Shown: positions 54,199-63,792, counted from the first letter of the stretch. The stretch: 64,000 nt of DNA from Massilia norwichensis (GCF_024753245.1 NZ_JANUGX010000021.1:1-64000), one strand, 5' to 3'. Notes: a model not told the origin generated them from the letters alone. Program-made: numbers and translations.

Positions 54199-56589
54199 AT
54201 GGACCACCCGCGCGGCTTCCTGCTGACCCGGCACTGGAAAGACACCGAGTCCGGTGTCGAGCTGGAATTCTGGCTCGCCACCGAGCATGGGCCGCGCCGC
54301 GTGCGCGTGGGCGGGCAGCATGCGGTCGCCTTTATTCCGCTCGAGCAGCGCGAGGCGGCCGAGTTCGTGCTGCGCGGCGAGAAGGGCTGCGAATTGCGCG
54401 AACTGGCGCTGAAGGATTTCAGCCACCGCCCGGTAGCGGGCCTGTACTGCCGCCAGTACCGCAAGCTGCTGGCGCTGGAAAAGAAGCTGCGCCAGCACGG
54501 CGTGAACGTCTACGAGGCCGACGTGCGCCCGCCGGAGCGCTACCTGATGGAGCGCTTCATCACAGCCTCCGTGCTGTTTGCGGGGGTCCGGCCTCCCGGT
54601 ACCCCGGACGAGAAGGACCCGCAACTGCTGCTGGACGGCCAATTAAAGCCCGACGGCGACTACCGCCCGGCCATCCGCACGGTGTCGCTGGACATCGAAA
54701 CCACCTTCCAGGGCGAGCTGCGTTCGATCGCGCTGGAAGGCTGCGGCCAGCGCCAGGTCTACATGCTCGGTCCGCCGAACGGCGATGCCGGCAGCCTCGA
54801 TTTCGACTACGAGATCTGCGACAGCCGCCTGGCGCTGCTCGACCGCCTCGAGGCATGGTTCGTGCGCCACGACCCCGACGCCATCATCGGCTGGAGCGTG
54901 ATCGGCTTCGACCTGCGCGTGCTGCAAAAGCACGCCGAGGCGATGGCGCGGCCGCTGCGCCTGGGGCGCGACGGCAGTCCGATGGAATGGCGCGAGCGCA
55001 GCGGCGGCGAGTTCTACTTTGGCGGCATCGCCGGGCGCCTGGTCATCGACGGTATCGAGGCGCTGCGCTCGGCGACCTGGAGCTTCCCCTCATTCAGCCT
55101 GGAGTCGGTGGCGCAGACCCTGCTCGGCGAAGGCAAGGAGATCGGCAATCCCTACGACCGGATGGCCGAGATCGACCGCATGTTCTACCAGGACAAGCCG
55201 GCGCTGGCGCGCTACAACCTGAAGGATTGCGAGCTGGTCACGCGCATCTTCGAGAAGACCAACCTGATGGCCTTCCTGCTGGAGCGCGCCAGCGTGACGG
55301 GTCTGGCGGCCGACCGCAGCGGCGGCTCGGTGGCGGCGTTCGAGCACTCGTACATCCCGCTGATGCACCGCCAGGGCTTCGTCGCACCCAACATCGGCGA
55401 CGTGCCGGCCGAGGACAGCCCCGGCGGCTTCGTGATGGATTCGAAGTCCGGCCTGTACGACTCGGTGCTGGTGCTCGACTACAAAAGCCTGTACCCATCC
55501 ATCATCCGCACCTTCCTGATCGATCCGGTCGGCCTGGTCGAGGGCCTGGCCGAGCCGGAAGAGGCCACCGTGCCGGGCTTTCGCGGCGGGCGCTTCTCGC
55601 GCACCCGGCACTGCCTGCCGGGCATCGTCACGCGCGTGTGGGCGGGCAGGGAGGCGGCCAAGCGCGAGAAGAATGCGCCGCTGTCGCAGGCGCTGAAGAT
55701 CATCATGAACGCCTTCTACGGCGTACTCGGGACGCCGGCCTGCCGCTTCTTCGATCCGCGCCTGGCGTCCTCGATCACGATGCGCGGCCACCGCATCATG
55801 CACCGCACGCGCGAGCTGATCGAGGAACGTGGCTACCAGGTGATCTACGGCGACACCGACTCGACCTTCGTCTGGCTGGGCAAGCCGCACCCGGATGCAG
55901 AGGCGCAGCGCATCGGCCGCGAACTGGTCGACCACGTCAACGGCTGGTGGCGCGACACGCTGCGCGATGAGCTCAAGCTCGAGAGCGCGCTGGAACTGGA
56001 ATACGACGTGCACTTCCGGCGCTTCCTGATGCCGAACGTGCGCGGCTCGGACGAGGGCAGCAAGAAGCGCTACGCCGGCATGGCGACCGGCGCCGACGGT
56101 GGCGACGAGATGGTCTACAAGGGCCTGGAAACGGTGCGCACCGACTGGACCCCGCTGGCGCAGGCCTTCCAGCAGGGCCTGTACGAACGCATCTTCAAGG
56201 AACAGCCCTACGAGGACTACGTGCGCGACTATGTGGCGCGCACGCTGGCCGGGAAGCTGGACGAGCAGCTGGTCTACCGCAAGCGCCTGCGCCGCGCGCT
56301 CGACGAGTACGAAAAGAACGTGCCGCCGCACGTGCGCGCGGCGCGCATCGCCGACGAGTACCATGTGCGCCAGGGCCGGCCGCCGCAATACCGCAACGGC
56401 GGCTGGATCCGCTATGTGATGACCACCGCCGGGCCGGAGCCGCTGGACGTGCGCGAGGCGGGGACGCGCTCGCCGATCGACTACGCGCACTACCTGGAAA
56501 AGCAGCTGGAGCCGGTGGCGGATGCGATCCTGCCGTTCATGGGGGACAGCTTTGCGCGGCTCACCAGCCCGCAGGGCGCGCTGTTCTGA
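54199..56589 (+). CDS. polB: DNA polymerase II (family B)
   Basis: A 796-residue polymerase, close to E. coli Pol II in length. The 3'-5' exonuclease domain shows Exo I SLDIETT, Exo II GWSVIGFDLRVLQ and Exo III YNLKDCELV; the polymerase domain shows motif A LDYKSLYPSIIRTFLIDP, motif B KIIMNAFYGVLGTPACRF and motif C YGDTDSTFVW. All catalytic aspartates are present. Pol II acts in translesion synthesis and restart of stalled forks and in E. coli is SOS-induced. No LexA box is evident upstream because the DUF455 gene precedes it by only 7 bp. Confidence 0.95.
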   Translation: MDHPRGFLLTRHWKDTESGVELEFWLATEHGPRRVRVGGQHAVAFIPLEQREAAEFVLRGEKGCELRELALKDFSHRPVAGLYCRQYRKLLALEKKLRQHGVNVYEADVRPPERYLMERFITASVLFAGVRPPGTPDEKDPQLLLDGQLKPDGDYRPAIRTVSLDIETTFQGELRSIALEGCGQRQVYMLGPPNGDAGSLDFDYEICDSRLALLDRLEAWFVRHDPDAIIGWSVIGFDLRVLQKHAEAMARPLRLGRDGSPMEWRERSGGEFYFGGIAGRLVIDGIEALRSATWSFPSFSLESVAQTLLGEGKEIGNPYDRMAEIDRMFYQDKPALARYNLKDCELVTRIFEKTNLMAFLLERASVTGLAADRSGGSVAAFEHSYIPLMHRQGFVAPNIGDVPAEDSPGGFVMDSKSGLYDSVLVLDYKSLYPSIIRTFLIDPVGLVEGLAEPEEATVPGFRGGRFSRTRHCLPGIVTRVWAGREAAKREKNAPLSQALKIIMNAFYGVLGTPACRFFDPRLASSITMRGHRIMHRTRELIEERGYQVIYGDTDSTFVWLGKPHPDAEAQRIGRELVDHVNGWWRDTLRDELKLESALELEYDVHFRRFLMPNVRGSDEGSKKRYAGMATGADGGDEMVYKGLETVRTDWTPLAQAFQQGLYERIFKEQPYEDYVRDYVARTLAGKLDEQLVYRKRLRRALDEYEKNVPPHVRAARIADEYHVRQGRPPQYRNGGWIRYVMTTAGPEPLDVREAGTRSPIDYAHYLEKQLEPVADAILPFMGDSFARLTSPQGALF

Positions 56590-56591
56590 TC

Positions 56592-56669
56592 GTCATTCCC
56601 GCGAAGGCGGGAATCCATGCTGAGGCACTGATCACGCGACGTATGGATTCCCGCTTTCGCGGGAATGAC
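56592..56669. repeat. Inverted repeat of REP/BIME type downstream of polB
   Basis: A 27-bp element (56592-56618), itself a hairpin of the form GTCATTCCCGCG-AAGG-CGGGAATCCAT, recurs inverted at 56643-56669. Such GTCATTCCCGC...GCGGGAATGAC elements are typical interspersed repeats of GC-rich proteobacteria found between genes. They may act as transcript-end stabilisers here, after polB and facing alr. Confidence 0.75.
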
Positions 56670-56739
56670 GGGGGTGAGATCGCGGGAATGACGGGGGTGA
56701 GATCGCGGGAATGACGAGGGTGAGATCGCGGGAACGACC
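56661..56739. repeat. 23-bp tandem repeat, about 3.4 copies
   Basis: A 23-bp unit (GGGAATGACGGGGGTGAGAT plus CGC) occurs at 56661-56683, 56684-56706 (identical) and 56707-56729 (one change), with a 10-bp partial copy at 56730-56739. It grows out of the right arm of the inverted repeat and stops exactly at the end of the alr gene. Confidence 0.9.
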
Positions 56740-57843
56740 TTACAGGTATTGTCGGTGGAAGCGGCTGCCCAGCCCGGTCAACACCTCATACCCGATCGTC
56801 CCCGCCTCGCGCGCCACATCGTCCACGGTCTGGCGGCTGCCCAGCAGCTCGACTTCGCAACCCGGCTGCACGCGGTCTTCGGCAATCCCGGTCACGTCCA
56901 GCGTGATGCTGTCCATCGAGACGTTGCCGGCAAACGGCACGCGCACCTCGTCGATGTAGGCATGGCCGCGGCAGGAGAGCGAGCGCAGCCAGCCGTCCGC
57001 ATAGCCGATGCCGATGGTGGCGATGCGGCGCGGACCGTCGGCCACATAGCGCGCGCCGTAGCCGACGATGTCGCCGGCCTGCACGCTGCGCGATTGCACG
57101 ATGCGCGCCCGCAGCGAGACCGCCTGGCGCAACGGATTGTCCAGCGCCGGCTGCGGGTTGATGCCGTACAGGGCCGCGCCCGGCCGCACCAGGTCGTGCC
57201 GGTAGTCGCGGCCGAGGAAGACCGCCGAGGAATTCGCCAGGCTGCCCGGAATGCCGGCAAAGCGCGTGCGCAAGGCCGCGAAGCGTTCGCGCTGCGAGGC
57301 GTTGACCGGATGCGCCGGTTCGTCGGCGCAGGCCAGGTGGCTCATCACCAGTACCGGCTTCATGTCGTCCTGCCATGCAGGGTCGGCCAGCAGCCGGTCG
57401 ACGTCGGCCGGCGCCAGGCCCATGCGCGACATGCCGGTATCGAACTGCAGCGCGGCCGGCAGGCGCCGCTGCAGCTTGCGGCACAGGGCGCGCCACTCGG
57501 CGATCTGCGCCGGATCGTTCAGGACAGGGATCAGCCCGTGCTCGACGAAGTCGCGCGCCGTTCCCGGCGGCGGGCCGTGCAGCACATAGACCGTGGCGTC
57601 GGCCGGCAGCAGGGGACGCAGGCGTATGCCCTCGTCCAGGTGGGCGGTAAAGAACACGCGGCAGCCTTCGCCGGCCAGGGCCGGCGCCACCATCGCCATG
57701 CCGAGACCGTAGGCGTCGGCCTTCATCACGGCCGCGCACACGGCGCCGGCCGCGGTATCGCGGAGCAGGCGCCAGTTCGCGCGGATGGCTTGCAGGTCGA
57801 CGCTCAGGACCGCGCCCGCACGGGCATCGATGACACCCGGCAC
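56740..57843 (-). CDS. dadX: Alanine racemase (catabolic, DadX type)
   Basis: A 367-residue fold-type III PLP enzyme. The PLP Lys is in VMKADAYGLG; the catalytic Tyr is in IGYADGWLRSL, with VGYGARYVADGPR and the C-terminal NVSMDSITLDVTG block also typical. It interconverts L- and D-alanine. It starts 1 bp after dadA, so here it is the catabolic racemase that feeds D-alanine to DadA. The tandem repeats end exactly at its stop codon. Confidence 0.92.
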   Translation of the reverse strand: MPGVIDARAGAVLSVDLQAIRANWRLLRDTAAGAVCAAVMKADAYGLGMAMVAPALAGEGCRVFFTAHLDEGIRLRPLLPADATVYVLHGPPPGTARDFVEHGLIPVLNDPAQIAEWRALCRKLQRRLPAALQFDTGMSRMGLAPADVDRLLADPAWQDDMKPVLVMSHLACADEPAHPVNASQRERFAALRTRFAGIPGSLANSSAVFLGRDYRHDLVRPGAALYGINPQPALDNPLRQAVSLRARIVQSRSVQAGDIVGYGARYVADGPRRIATIGIGYADGWLRSLSCRGHAYIDEVRVPFAGNVSMDSITLDVTGIAEDRVQPGCEVELLGSRQTVDDVAREAGTIGYEVLTGLGSRFHRQYL

Positions 57844-57844
57844 G

Positions 57845-59137
57845 TCAGGCTTTCGCGAAGTCGGGGCGGGCCGCGGACGGACGCGAACCGGCGTAGCGGA
57901 AGATCGCCAGGTCGTCGGTGTGGATGGCCGGGACCTTGCCGCTGACCAGGTCCGAGATCACCGCCGCCGAGCCGCAGGCCATGGTCCAGCCCAGGGTGCC
58001 GTGGCCGGTGTTCAGGAACAGGTTGCGCAGCGGGGTCGCGCCGACGATCGGGGTCGAGTCCGGGGTCATCGGACGCAGGCCGGTCCAGAAGCTGGCTTTC
58101 GACACGTCGCCGCCGCCCGGGAACAGGTCGGTCACGACCATCTCCAGGGTCTCGCGGCGGCGCGGGTTCAGGGCCTTGCTGTAGCCGGCGATTTCCGCCA
58201 TGCCGCCCACGCGGATGCGGTTCTCGAAGCGGGTGATGGCGATCTTGTAGGTTTCGTCGAGGATGGTCGATACCGGAGCCTGCGACGCATCGGTGATCGG
58301 CACGGTGATCGAGTAGCCCTTCAGCGGGTACACCGGCACGCGGAAGAACTGCTTCATCAGCTGGCGCGAATAGCTGCCCAGCGCCACCACGTAGCGGTCG
58401 GCGGTGAAGGTGCCTTTATCCGTGCGCACGCCGGTGATCTGGTCGCCCTGCGACTCGATGGCGCGGATGTCGACGCCGAATTCGAAGCGCACGCCGAGCT
58501 CCTTGGCCATCGCGGCCAGCCTGGTGGTGAACATCTGGCAGTCGCCGGTTTCGTCGTTCGGCAGGCGCAGGCCGCCGACCAGCTTGTCGCGCACGTTTGC
58601 CAGTGCCGGCTCGGCGTTGGCGAGTTGTTCGCGGCTCAGCACCTCGAAGGGCACGCCGGCCTGGCGCAGCACTTCGATGTCCTTGGCGGCGCCGTCGAAC
58701 TGGGCCTGGGTGCGGAACAGCTGCAGGGTGCCTTGCTGGCGGCCTTCGTAGTCGATGCCGGTTTCGTTGCGCAGGGTACGGATGCAGTCGCGGCTGTACT
58801 CGGCCAGGCGCACCATGCGTTCCTTGTTGACGGCGTAGCGGTCGGCGTCGCAGTTCTTGTACATCTCCCACATCCAGGCAAGCTGGAACAGCGAGCCGTC
58901 CGGGCGGATCGCCAGCGGCGCATGGCGCTGGAACAGCCACTTGACGGCCTTCAGCGGGACGCCGGGCGCGGCCCAGGGCGAGGCGTAACCGGGGGAGATC
59001 TGGCCGGCATTGGCGAAGCTGGTTTCCAGCCCGGCGCCGGGCTGACGGTCGATCACGGTGACTTCATGACCGGCCCGCGCCAGATAATAAGCAGTCGACA
59101 CGCCGACCACGCCGCTTCCCAGTACGATGACTCGCAT
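57845..59137 (-). CDS. dadA: D-amino acid dehydrogenase small subunit
   Basis: A 430-residue membrane-associated flavoprotein. The FAD-binding motif is [26 protein letters not shown] at the very N-terminus; [28 protein letters not shown] and the C-terminal [15 protein letters not shown]...[19 protein letters not shown] are diagnostic for DadA. It oxidises D-alanine and other D-amino acids to keto acids, passing electrons to the respiratory chain. It forms an operon with the racemase and is divergent from lrp. Confidence 0.95.
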   Translation of the reverse strand: MRVIVLGSGVVGVSTAYYLARAGHEVTVIDRQPGAGLETSFANAGQISPGYASPWAAPGVPLKAVKWLFQRHAPLAIRPDGSLFQLAWMWEMYKNCDADRYAVNKERMVRLAEYSRDCIRTLRNETGIDYEGRQQGTLQLFRTQAQFDGAAKDIEVLRQAGVPFEVLSREQLANAEPALANVRDKLVGGLRLPNDETGDCQMFTTRLAAMAKELGVRFEFGVDIRAIESQGDQITGVRTDKGTFTADRYVVALGSYSRQLMKQFFRVPVYPLKGYSITVPITDASQAPVSTILDETYKIAITRFENRIRVGGMAEIAGYSKALNPRRRETLEMVVTDLFPGGGDVSKASFWTGLRPMTPDSTPIVGATPLRNLFLNTGHGTLGWTMACGSAAVISDLVSGKVPAIHTDDLAIFRYAGSRPSAARPDFAKA

Positions 59138-59166
59138 AGTGCTCTCTAAAAATAGATTGGATGAAT

Positions 59167-59181
59167 TAGAAAATATTGCTA
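59167..59181. promoter_or_regulatory. Lrp-type binding site in the dadA-lrp gap
   Basis: TAGAAAATATTGCTA matches the E. coli Lrp consensus YAGHAWATTWTDCTR at 14 of 15 positions. It lies in an AT-rich 104-bp gap between divergent dadA and lrp, 30 bp upstream of dadA. A perfect dyad TATATC-T-GATATA follows at 59185-59197. Both suit Lrp control of the dad operon and of lrp itself. Confidence 0.55.
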
Positions 59182-59241
59182 TCTTATATCTGATATAGGC
59201 AAATTAGTTCCTATATTTACTTTGGAATTTGGTGAAACTTC

Positions 59242-59724
59242 ATGCGCGTTCAAAAAGAATCGAGCCGGGTGCTCGACAAGATCGACCTCCACATCCTCTC
59301 CATCCTACAGAACGATGGCCGGATCGTGATGAAGGACCTTGCCGAGCGGGTGGGCTTGTCGCTGACGCCCTGCATCGAACGGGTCAAGCGCATGGAGCGC
59401 GACGGCGTCATCGCCGGCTATTACGCGCGCGTGAATCCGCAGGCGATGGGCTTGCAGATCCTGGTGTTCGTCGAGATCACGCTGCTGCAGAAATCCGAAA
59501 AGGCCTTCGAGCGCTTCCGCCGCGCCATGCTAAGCATTCCCGAAGTCATGGAATGCCATCTGGTGTCGGGCGATTTCGACTACCTGATCAAGGCCCGCAT
59601 TCCCGAGATGTCCGAGTACCGGCGCCTGCTCGGCGAGATTCTGCACCTGGCCGATTCGGCCCAGTCCAAGTCCTATGTGGTGATGGAGGAGGTGAAGGAA
59701 ACCCTGGCGCTGTCGATTGGATAA
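59242..59724 (+). CDS. lrp: Lrp/AsnC-family transcriptional regulator
   Basis: A 160-residue Lrp: N-terminal HTH (LDKIDLHILSILQNDGRIVMKDLAERVGLSLTPCIERVKRME) and C-terminal RAM/AsnC ligand domain (EVMECHLVSGDFDYLIKARI). The length and sequence fit global Lrp or the DadR subgroup. Divergence from dadA-dadX argues that it controls D-alanine catabolism in response to alanine or leucine. Confidence 0.9.
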   Translation: MRVQKESSRVLDKIDLHILSILQNDGRIVMKDLAERVGLSLTPCIERVKRMERDGVIAGYYARVNPQAMGLQILVFVEITLLQKSEKAFERFRRAMLSIPEVMECHLVSGDFDYLIKARIPEMSEYRRLLGEILHLADSAQSKSYVVMEEVKETLALSIG

Positions 59725-59872
59725 TGAGCCGCGCCTGGGGCGGTGTGCGTTCGTGGTTTTTTGGAACAGAAAGTGATGAAATTGAGCAAGTATTTGCGCT
59801 GTCATGACACAAGCGCGATGTTCAGTTCTAGAATCATTTCCCGGAGGAATCAATTCTTTTTCGGGACATCAC

Positions 59873-60838
59873 ATGAAATCGGTTCAGCAGGAAGTCGACG
59901 AACGCAGTAACCTCACCGGCACCAATAAATTCGAGCTTTTACTTTTCCGCCTGGGCGGCGATGAGCAGGGCCAGCACAGCGAGCTGTTCGGCATCAACGT
60001 GTTCAAGATCCGCGAGATCGTCGCGATGCCGGAAATCACCGCGATCGCAGGCAGCCCGAAGCATGTGCTGGGCGTGGTCAACCTGCGCGGCCAGATCATC
60101 CAGGTGCTGGACCTGCCGGGCATCGCCGGCGTCAAGCCTGTCACCGGCCTGAATATCATGCTGGTCACGGAATTCGCCCGCAACACCCAGGCTTTCGCGG
60201 TCGAGAGCGTGGAAGAGATCGTGCGTCTGGACTGGAGCCAGGTGATGTCGGCCGAGCGCAGCGCCGGCAGCGGCATGGTGACCAGCATCGCGCGCCTGGA
60301 ACCGGTCGACGACCAGCCGGCGCGCCTGGCCCAGGTGCTGGACGTGGAAACCATCCTGCGCGACCTGAACCCGCCTAAGGAAGGCGAGGACAAGCTGGTC
60401 GGCCAGGCGGTCGGCAGCAAGATCGTCATCAAGCCCGGTTCGGTGGTGCTGGCGGCCGACGACTCGGTGGTCGCGCGGGCGCTGATCGAGCAGGGACTGG
60501 ATGCGATGGGCCTGCCTTTCATCATGACCAAGAGCGGCCGCGAATGCTGGGAGCAACTGAACGCCATCGCCAGCGCCGCCGAAGCCGAAGGCAAGACCGT
60601 GCACGACCGCGTGGCCGCCGTCCTGACCGACCTCGAGATGCCGGAAATGGACGGCTTCACGCTGACCCGCAAGATCAAGACGCACCAGCGTTTCTCGACC
60701 CTGCCGGTGGTCATCCACTCCTCGCTGTCGGGCACGACGAACGAGGAGCACGTCAAGAAAGTCGGCGCCGACGCCTACGTCGCCAAGTACTCGGCCGAAG
60801 ACTTGTCGCGCACTCTGCGCGCTGTTCTGCACCCCTGA
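59873..60838 (+). CDS. cheV: Chemotaxis coupling protein CheV
   Basis: A 321-residue protein: CheW-like domain (residues about 15-165; ELFGINVFKIREIV, GVVNLRGQIIQVLDL) followed by a receiver domain (about 185-315) with acidic pair in VLAADDS, phospho-acceptor Asp in VLTDLEMPEMDGF and Lys in DAYVAKYS. CheV couples chemoreceptors to CheA and adjusts signalling by phosphorylation. ATG 59873 is chosen because the upstream in-frame residues are not conserved. No other che genes are in the window. Confidence 0.9.
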   Translation: MKSVQQEVDERSNLTGTNKFELLLFRLGGDEQGQHSELFGINVFKIREIVAMPEITAIAGSPKHVLGVVNLRGQIIQVLDLPGIAGVKPVTGLNIMLVTEFARNTQAFAVESVEEIVRLDWSQVMSAERSAGSGMVTSIARLEPVDDQPARLAQVLDVETILRDLNPPKEGEDKLVGQAVGSKIVIKPGSVVLAADDSVVARALIEQGLDAMGLPFIMTKSGRECWEQLNAIASAAEAEGKTVHDRVAAVLTDLEMPEMDGFTLTRKIKTHQRFSTLPVVIHSSLSGTTNEEHVKKVGADAYVAKYSAEDLSRTLRAVLHP

Positions 60839-60881
60839 GTTCCGGTATGATCCGGCAGTCGATTTGTTTTCAAACTGCCAA

Positions 60882-61862
60882 GTGATCACTTCCAAATCCG
60901 AAGCCGGCGGCGCCGTATCCGGTGCCGCCCCCGCCATCGCCGCGCGCGTCCTGAACCTCATCAATGGCGGGGTCATCGTCATCGACGCCGATCGGCGCAT
61001 CGTGCTGTGGAACAGCTGGCTCACGCCGCGCTGCGGCCGCGCCGCCGCCCGCGTCATCGGGCAGCCCTTGTTCGAGGTGTTCGCCGCGCTGCGCGGTTCG
61101 CGCGTGGAAGCGGCGGTGCTGGCCGCCTTTGCCGAGGATCTGAGCACGGCGATCCCGCAAGCCGAGAACCGCAGCCCGTTTCCGCTGCGCGCCGCCGGCA
61201 GCTTCGACGGTCCGCTGATCGAGCAGGCGGTCACGGTCTCGCCGTTCCGCGAAGACGATCAAACCTTCTGCCTGATCGAGATCCGCGACGTCAGCGGCAC
61301 GGTCGAGCGCGAAAAGCGCCTGCTCGACCACGCCGAATCGCTGCGCGCCCGCTCCTACGTCGACGGCCTGACCGGCATCGCCAACCGCCGCTACTTCGAC
61401 GTCGCGCTGGACCGCGAACTGCGGCGCGCCCAGCGCCTGGGCGGCACGCTGTCGCTGCTGCTGACCGACATCGATTCCTTCAAGGCCTACAACGACCACT
61501 TCGGCCACCAGGCCGGCGACGCCTGCCTGAGCGCGGTGGCGCAGGCGCTGGCGTCGCGCCTGAAACGTCCGGCCGACGTGGCGGCGCGCTACGGCGGGGA
61601 GGAGTTCGCGGCGATCCTGCCGGATACCGATGCCGAGCAGGCGCGCCGGCTGGCGGAGTCCATCCGCGAATACGTCGCGTCGCTGAACCTGCCGCATGCG
61701 CCCACGGCGGTACGTCCCTGCGTGACCCTGAGTATCGGCGTGGCCAGCATGGAGAAAGGGCGGCTGGAGGATGCGAAGGCGCTGATCGAGGCGGCCGACA
61801 AGGCCTTGTATGCAGCCAAGCGGGGCGGGCGGGATCGGGTGGTGGTGGACGGGGAAGCCTGA
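60882..61862 (+). CDS. Diguanylate cyclase with N-terminal PAS domain
   Basis: About 326 residues. A PAS-like sensor domain (VLNLINGGVIVIDADRRIVLWNSWL, about residues 20-130) precedes a GGDEF domain with catalytic loop YGGEEF and the metal-binding Asp in LLTDIDSFKAYNDHFGHQAGD. It should make cyclic di-GMP from two GTP. I see no RxxD inhibitory site clearly at the expected place. The start is uncertain (GTG 60882 or TTG 60864); no ribosome-binding site is clear. It follows cheV by 43 bp, so motility control is plausible. Confidence 0.85.
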   Translation: MITSKSEAGGAVSGAAPAIAARVLNLINGGVIVIDADRRIVLWNSWLTPRCGRAAARVIGQPLFEVFAALRGSRVEAAVLAAFAEDLSTAIPQAENRSPFPLRAAGSFDGPLIEQAVTVSPFREDDQTFCLIEIRDVSGTVEREKRLLDHAESLRARSYVDGLTGIANRRYFDVALDRELRRAQRLGGTLSLLLTDIDSFKAYNDHFGHQAGDACLSAVAQALASRLKRPADVAARYGGEEFAAILPDTDAEQARRLAESIREYVASLNLPHAPTAVRPCVTLSIGVASMEKGRLEDAKALIEAADKALYAAKRGGRDRVVVDGEA

Positions 61863-61870
61863 AGTCCGGC

Positions 61871-62092
61871 TTACATGCCGAGCTTATCGATCAGGACGAA
61901 GGCGAGCAGGCCCACGGCCAGCAGCGAGACCACGAAGATCGCGGCCACCTTGCCGCTGGCGCGCAGCACCGCGCGCCTTTCATTCTCCTTGCCCTTCTTG
62001 CCTTGGTCGTAATGCCACTTGATGGCAAAGAACATGCCGATGCCCAGCACGATCAGCTTGAAGGCCACGAAGACGGTCGGGATCCATTCCAT
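61871..62092 (-). CDS. Small membrane protein, unknown
   Basis: A 73-residue protein with two hydrophobic helices (PTVFVAFKLIVLGIGMFFAI and VAAIFVVSLLAVGLLAFVLI) joined by a short charged loop (KWHYDQGKKGKENERR). No family is recognised. It converges on the diguanylate cyclase gene with an 8-bp gap. Coding potential is supported by the clean amphipathic layout and start MEWIP. Confidence 0.65.
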   Translation of the reverse strand: MEWIPTVFVAFKLIVLGIGMFFAIKWHYDQGKKGKENERRAVLRASGKVAAIFVVSLLAVGLLAFVLIDKLGM

Positions 62093-62233
62093 GATTTGTC
62101 TATTTCCAGGTTATTACTTGCTACTTGCACGCATGGGGTGAGGATAAAACGCCGGCGACTGCCATGCGAGGATGGTGTTGCTGCAGGTTCCAGGGCATTC
62201 TACTGAAAAGCATTTTCCATACATTGAGACAAA

Positions 62234-63631
62234 ATGTCCCAGTTGAGAGCCATACAAGATGAGGGTTTGCCAAGCTGGCTGCCGCGCCTGGCCGGCAACA
62301 AGGGGCCGCGTTTCCTGCAGATTGCCGATGCCTTGCAGGCGGCGGTGGCGGACGGCTCGCTGAAGCCGGGCGACCGCCTGCCGCCCCAGCGCCAGTTGGC
62401 GGCGCAGCTGGACCTCGACCTGACGACCGTCACGCGCGCCTACGACGAAGCCAGGCGCCGCAACCTGCTGGAGGGCCGCGGCGCCCGCGGCACCTATGTC
62501 GCGGCGCCGAAAGTCGAACTGAGCCCGGTGCTCGACCTCAGCATGAATACTCCGCCGCCGCCGGATGGGGTCGACTTCGACGACTTGTTGCAGCAGGGTT
62601 TGTCGCAGGTACTGATGCGGGCCGACAATGCCTCGCTGATGACTTACCACCTGGGCGGGGGCAGCGAGGCCGACCGCAAGGCCGGCGCCAGCTGGCTGGC
62701 ACCGATGTTCGGCCAGCTGGATGCCGGGCAGCTGCTGGTCTGTCCGGGTGCGCAAGCGGCGCTCGCGGCCCTGATCCTGGCGCTGACGGCGCCCGGCGAT
62801 GTCATCCTGGCCGAGCCGCTCGCTTATCCAGGCCTGCTTGCCGCGGCCAGGCAGTTCGGCCGCCGCATCCTTGCGGTGGAAACGGACCAGCACGGGATGC
62901 TGCCCGACATGCTCGAGCAAGCCTGCCGCCGGCACCAGCCGGCGCTGGTCTACCTGAATCCGACCCTGCAGAACCCGACCGCGCTCACCATGCCGGAACG
63001 CCGGCGCAAGGAGCTCGCCGCCATCGCCAGGCGCTGCAAGGTCCGCATCGTCGAGGACGATCCCTACTGGCGCCTGGCCGATGCCGCGCCGCCGCCGCTC
63101 GCCGCGCTTGCCCCGGAACAGGTGATTTACATCTCGACCTTGTCGAAGTGCCTGACCCCGGGCTTGCGGGTCGCCTTCGTCCTGATCCGCGACCCGCAGG
63201 AACGCGAACGCTTCCTGGCCGCTCTAAGATCGTTTGCGCTGATGGTCGCGCCCTTGACGGCCGCGCTGGCCACCCAGTGGATCCTCGACGGATCGGCCGG
63301 ACGGCTGCTGGAAGGGGTCAGGGCGGAGGCGCGCCTGCGCCAGCGGATGGCGGGGGATATCCTGGCGGGACGCTACGGCGGGGGCGGCGACGGGCTGCAT
63401 GTATGGCTGAGTTTGCCGGCGTACTGGCACTCGGCCCAGCTGGCGCGCGCGGCGGAGAGCGAAGGTATCGCCGTCACGCCGGCGGAGGCATTCGCCACCG
63501 GCGACAGATCGGTGAATGCGATCCGGATCTCGCTGGGCAGCATCAAGGACCGTGGACGCTTGCAGGCGGGTCTGCAAAGGTTGTCGCATCTGCTGGCGCG
63601 GCGGCCCGAGCCGGCCTTCACGGGCTGCTAA
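62234..63631 (+). CDS. MocR-type regulator / PLP-dependent aminotransferase-like protein
   Basis: A 465-residue chimera: GntR-type winged HTH at residues about 25-90 (QIADALQAAVADGSLKPGDRLPPQRQLAAQLDLDLTTVTRAY) and a fold-type I aminotransferase domain (about 110-460). The PLP Lys is in ISTLSKCLTPGLRVAF and the PLP Asp/Tyr region is VEDDPYWRLAD. MocR proteins usually regulate PLP, amino-acid or taurine/GABA-related genes. It precedes an RND pump gene on the same strand by 253 bp. Confidence 0.87.
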   Translation: MSQLRAIQDEGLPSWLPRLAGNKGPRFLQIADALQAAVADGSLKPGDRLPPQRQLAAQLDLDLTTVTRAYDEARRRNLLEGRGARGTYVAAPKVELSPVLDLSMNTPPPPDGVDFDDLLQQGLSQVLMRADNASLMTYHLGGGSEADRKAGASWLAPMFGQLDAGQLLVCPGAQAALAALILALTAPGDVILAEPLAYPGLLAAARQFGRRILAVETDQHGMLPDMLEQACRRHQPALVYLNPTLQNPTALTMPERRRKELAAIARRCKVRIVEDDPYWRLADAAPPPLAALAPEQVIYISTLSKCLTPGLRVAFVLIRDPQERERFLAALRSFALMVAPLTAALATQWILDGSAGRLLEGVRAEARLRQRMAGDILAGRYGGGGDGLHVWLSLPAYWHSAQLARAAESEGIAVTPAEAFATGDRSVNAIRISLGSIKDRGRLQAGLQRLSHLLARRPEPAFTGC

Positions 63632-63713
63632 ATACGACTGTGACACGGCTGCCGTGGGTGTGTCGGCATGCCGTGGCATTCGTATGGACGATGCTCGCCA
63701 AGGGCGTATTGAT

Positions 63714-63792
63714 GCGCAAAATTCATGGGGTTTTGCAGTCTACAACCCCTAGCCAGCGTGCGCATTTTCGCGCATATTATTGGGTTTTGCGC
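63714..63792. promoter_or_regulatory. Repeat-rich upstream region of the RND pump gene
   Basis: The 253-bp gap between the MocR-type gene and the RND gene contains an 8-bp inverted repeat, GCGCAAAA (63714-63721) and TTTTGCGC (63785-63792), which encloses a direct repeat GGGTTTTGC (63728-63736 and 63782-63790) and a small dyad TGCGC/GCGCA. No gene is seen. It may be the control region of the pump; no known operator is matched. Confidence 0.35.

Noticed and set aside
56592..56739. CRISPR-like repeats downstream of polB
   Set aside because: Units are contiguous without variable spacers and the elements match REP/BIME form. No cas genes are nearby.
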